Shown piece by piece: positions 15,266 to 15,882 of a stretch of DNA of 15,882 nt (position 1 is its first letter; the number at the start of each line of letters is the position of its first letter). The DNA comes from Spirogloea muscicola (Eukaryota; Streptophyta; Zygnematophyceae; Spirogloeales; Spirogloeaceae): NCBI GenBank assembly GCA_009602725.1, contig WELB01000190.1:196837-212718 (forward strand). The letters run 5' to 3'. The notes below the pieces were generated by a model. It ran no database searches. It was not told where the DNA came from and was given only the letters and a program-made list of their open reading frames with translations. A program made the position numbers and the translations under genes.

Positions 15266-15583
15266 TCAGAAAGAGAGAGTGTGGTTAGCGAGAGCGCGCC
15301 TCGCAGGCGCGAGCAAGTGGGCGGCAGCCTGAAGCTCAGCAGCTGACGGGCGGGGAAGCCTGCTTCAGGGCGGCGGGTGGGAAGAGAAAGGCTCGCGGGT
15401 GCTGGACGGAGCCGCAGCGCTCGGCTGGCCGTGATGACGGCGTCGAGGGACTCGGGCGCCCGCCTCGGCTGCCGGAGGGTTGACATCAAGCGGCTGCTGA
15501 TATTTAAAAATCGGCTGTACACTGCCAGCCAGATGCATACAGGTGTTCATGACGGAGCCGTAGGCTAGGCAGACAGGGCGCCC
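15266..15583. other. GC-rich stretch without a recognised gene
   Basis: Several short open frames exist on both strands, but none carries a motif I recognise. A short GC hairpin (cgcgcct / aggcgcg near 15295-15311) and an AT island (atatttaaaaat, 15500-15511) are visible. The part next to 15583 is probably 3'UTR of copy Z, with a weak GGCTG...CAGCC pair at about 15514-15531. Confidence 0.4.
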
Positions 15584-15742
15584 TCAATACCCCGGAGTCA
15601 GCAGTAGGAAGTCAGATGAGCTGAGGGGAGGAAGAGCAACCCCGCTGCGCAAACCAGAGGCTGCTGCAAGGGTGCGACCAGCCCGGCGATGCAAAGCAAT
15701 CGCCTGGGACCGCTGTAGGGACATAGATAAACGCATTCGGTA
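15584..15742 (-). pseudogene. LINE tail Z: in-frame 52-codon ORF end
   Basis: The minus strand encodes Y-R-M-R-L-S-M-S-L-Q-R-S-Q, R-A-G-R-T-L-A-A-A-S-G and S-S-S-D-F-L-L-L-T-P-G-Y, with TGA at 15584-15586. It is the same length and starts at the same residue as T3 (690-532). Upstream of 15742 the family similarity stops, and a plus-strand RT fragment begins within 16 nt. Confidence 0.7.
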
Positions 15743-15758
15743 GCAGGAAACAAGACCC

Positions 15759-15882
15759 AAGGGCACCGAGCCATCTGGCAGTTCCCTCTGCTGGCTCTAC
15801 TACGCACTGGCTCACAACCGTGCGCTGCTGGCCACGGTCGCGGCTCACCCGGGCGTCCACGCCCCCACGTACGCTGACGACA
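15759..15882 (+). pseudogene. Reverse transcriptase fragment reaching the YADD motif (cut by window end)
   Basis: The plus frame is open for 41 codons to the window edge. It begins K-G-T-E-P-S-G-S-S-L, matching the Q-G-x-x-Q-G-x-P-L block of non-LTR RTs with the QG partly degraded. It continues L-Y-Y-A-L-A-H-N, P-G-V-H-A and ends T-Y-A-D-D, the catalytic palm motif that binds metal for polymerisation. Spacing between the two blocks (about 30 residues) is normal for this enzyme class. It runs opposite to copy Z. The 5' side is truncated at about 15743-15758. Whether it continues as a full RT is outside this window. Confidence 0.65.

Noticed and set aside
15500-15511. TATA-like promoter element
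   Set aside because: An isolated AT stretch with no supported gene downstream on either strand.

Overview
This looks like nuclear DNA from a plant or green alga. It is GC-rich, has two TTTAGGG-type telomere units at 65-78, and holds no intact cellular gene, rRNA or tRNA that I can recognise. Almost all of it is retroelement debris. The species cannot be named from this window.

Main content. The flanks are filled with short 5'-truncated copies of one non-LTR retrotransposon. What survives is the 3' end of its ORF: a post-RT module with a C-x-C zinc-finger remnant, an RH...D...D...K-KY block that I read as a restriction-like endonuclease (RLE) fold, a conserved F-N-A-A-G-S / Y-R-M-R-L / S-L-Q-R-S region, and a C-terminal signature close to S-D-L-x-L-L-T-R-G-Y-stop. 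At least eleven copies of that C-terminus are visible, on both strands. Short 3'UTRs follow. The fullest ones end in a small hairpin (gggctggc / gccagccc) and a pyrimidine-rich terminus close to ATGGGCGAGCCTTCTTC, with no poly(A), and the next truncated copy starts straight after it.

Layout. 1-62: CGG/CCG-rich. 65-90: telomere-like repeats. 91-1236: four minus-strand LINE tails head to tail, pointing at the telomeric repeats, with a plus-strand pair of UTR ends (736-868) inside. 1237-2517: two plus-strand RLE copies in tandem. 2353-2785: a 165-bp inverted repeat with one mismatch. 2786-2890: the 3' end of another minus-strand unit. 2891-12944: one N and 10,053 uninterrupted A, almost certainly an assembly or base-calling artefact, sitting in the T-run of the LINE 3'UTR. 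12945-13812: three more minus-strand copies. 13808-14890: a separate, AT-richer element present as two convergent copies of a retropepsin-type aspartic protease region (LTR-retrotransposon type). 14880-15265: a minus-strand post-RT LINE fragment. 15584-15742: another LINE C-terminus. 15759-15882: a plus-strand reverse transcriptase fragment reaching Y-A-D-D at the window edge.

The pieces do not form an operon or pathway. They read as repeated insertion of one LINE family into its own copies beside telomere-type repeats, as described for Zepp in Chlorella and GilM/GilT in Giardia. Those parallels come from general knowledge and were not tested by any search here.
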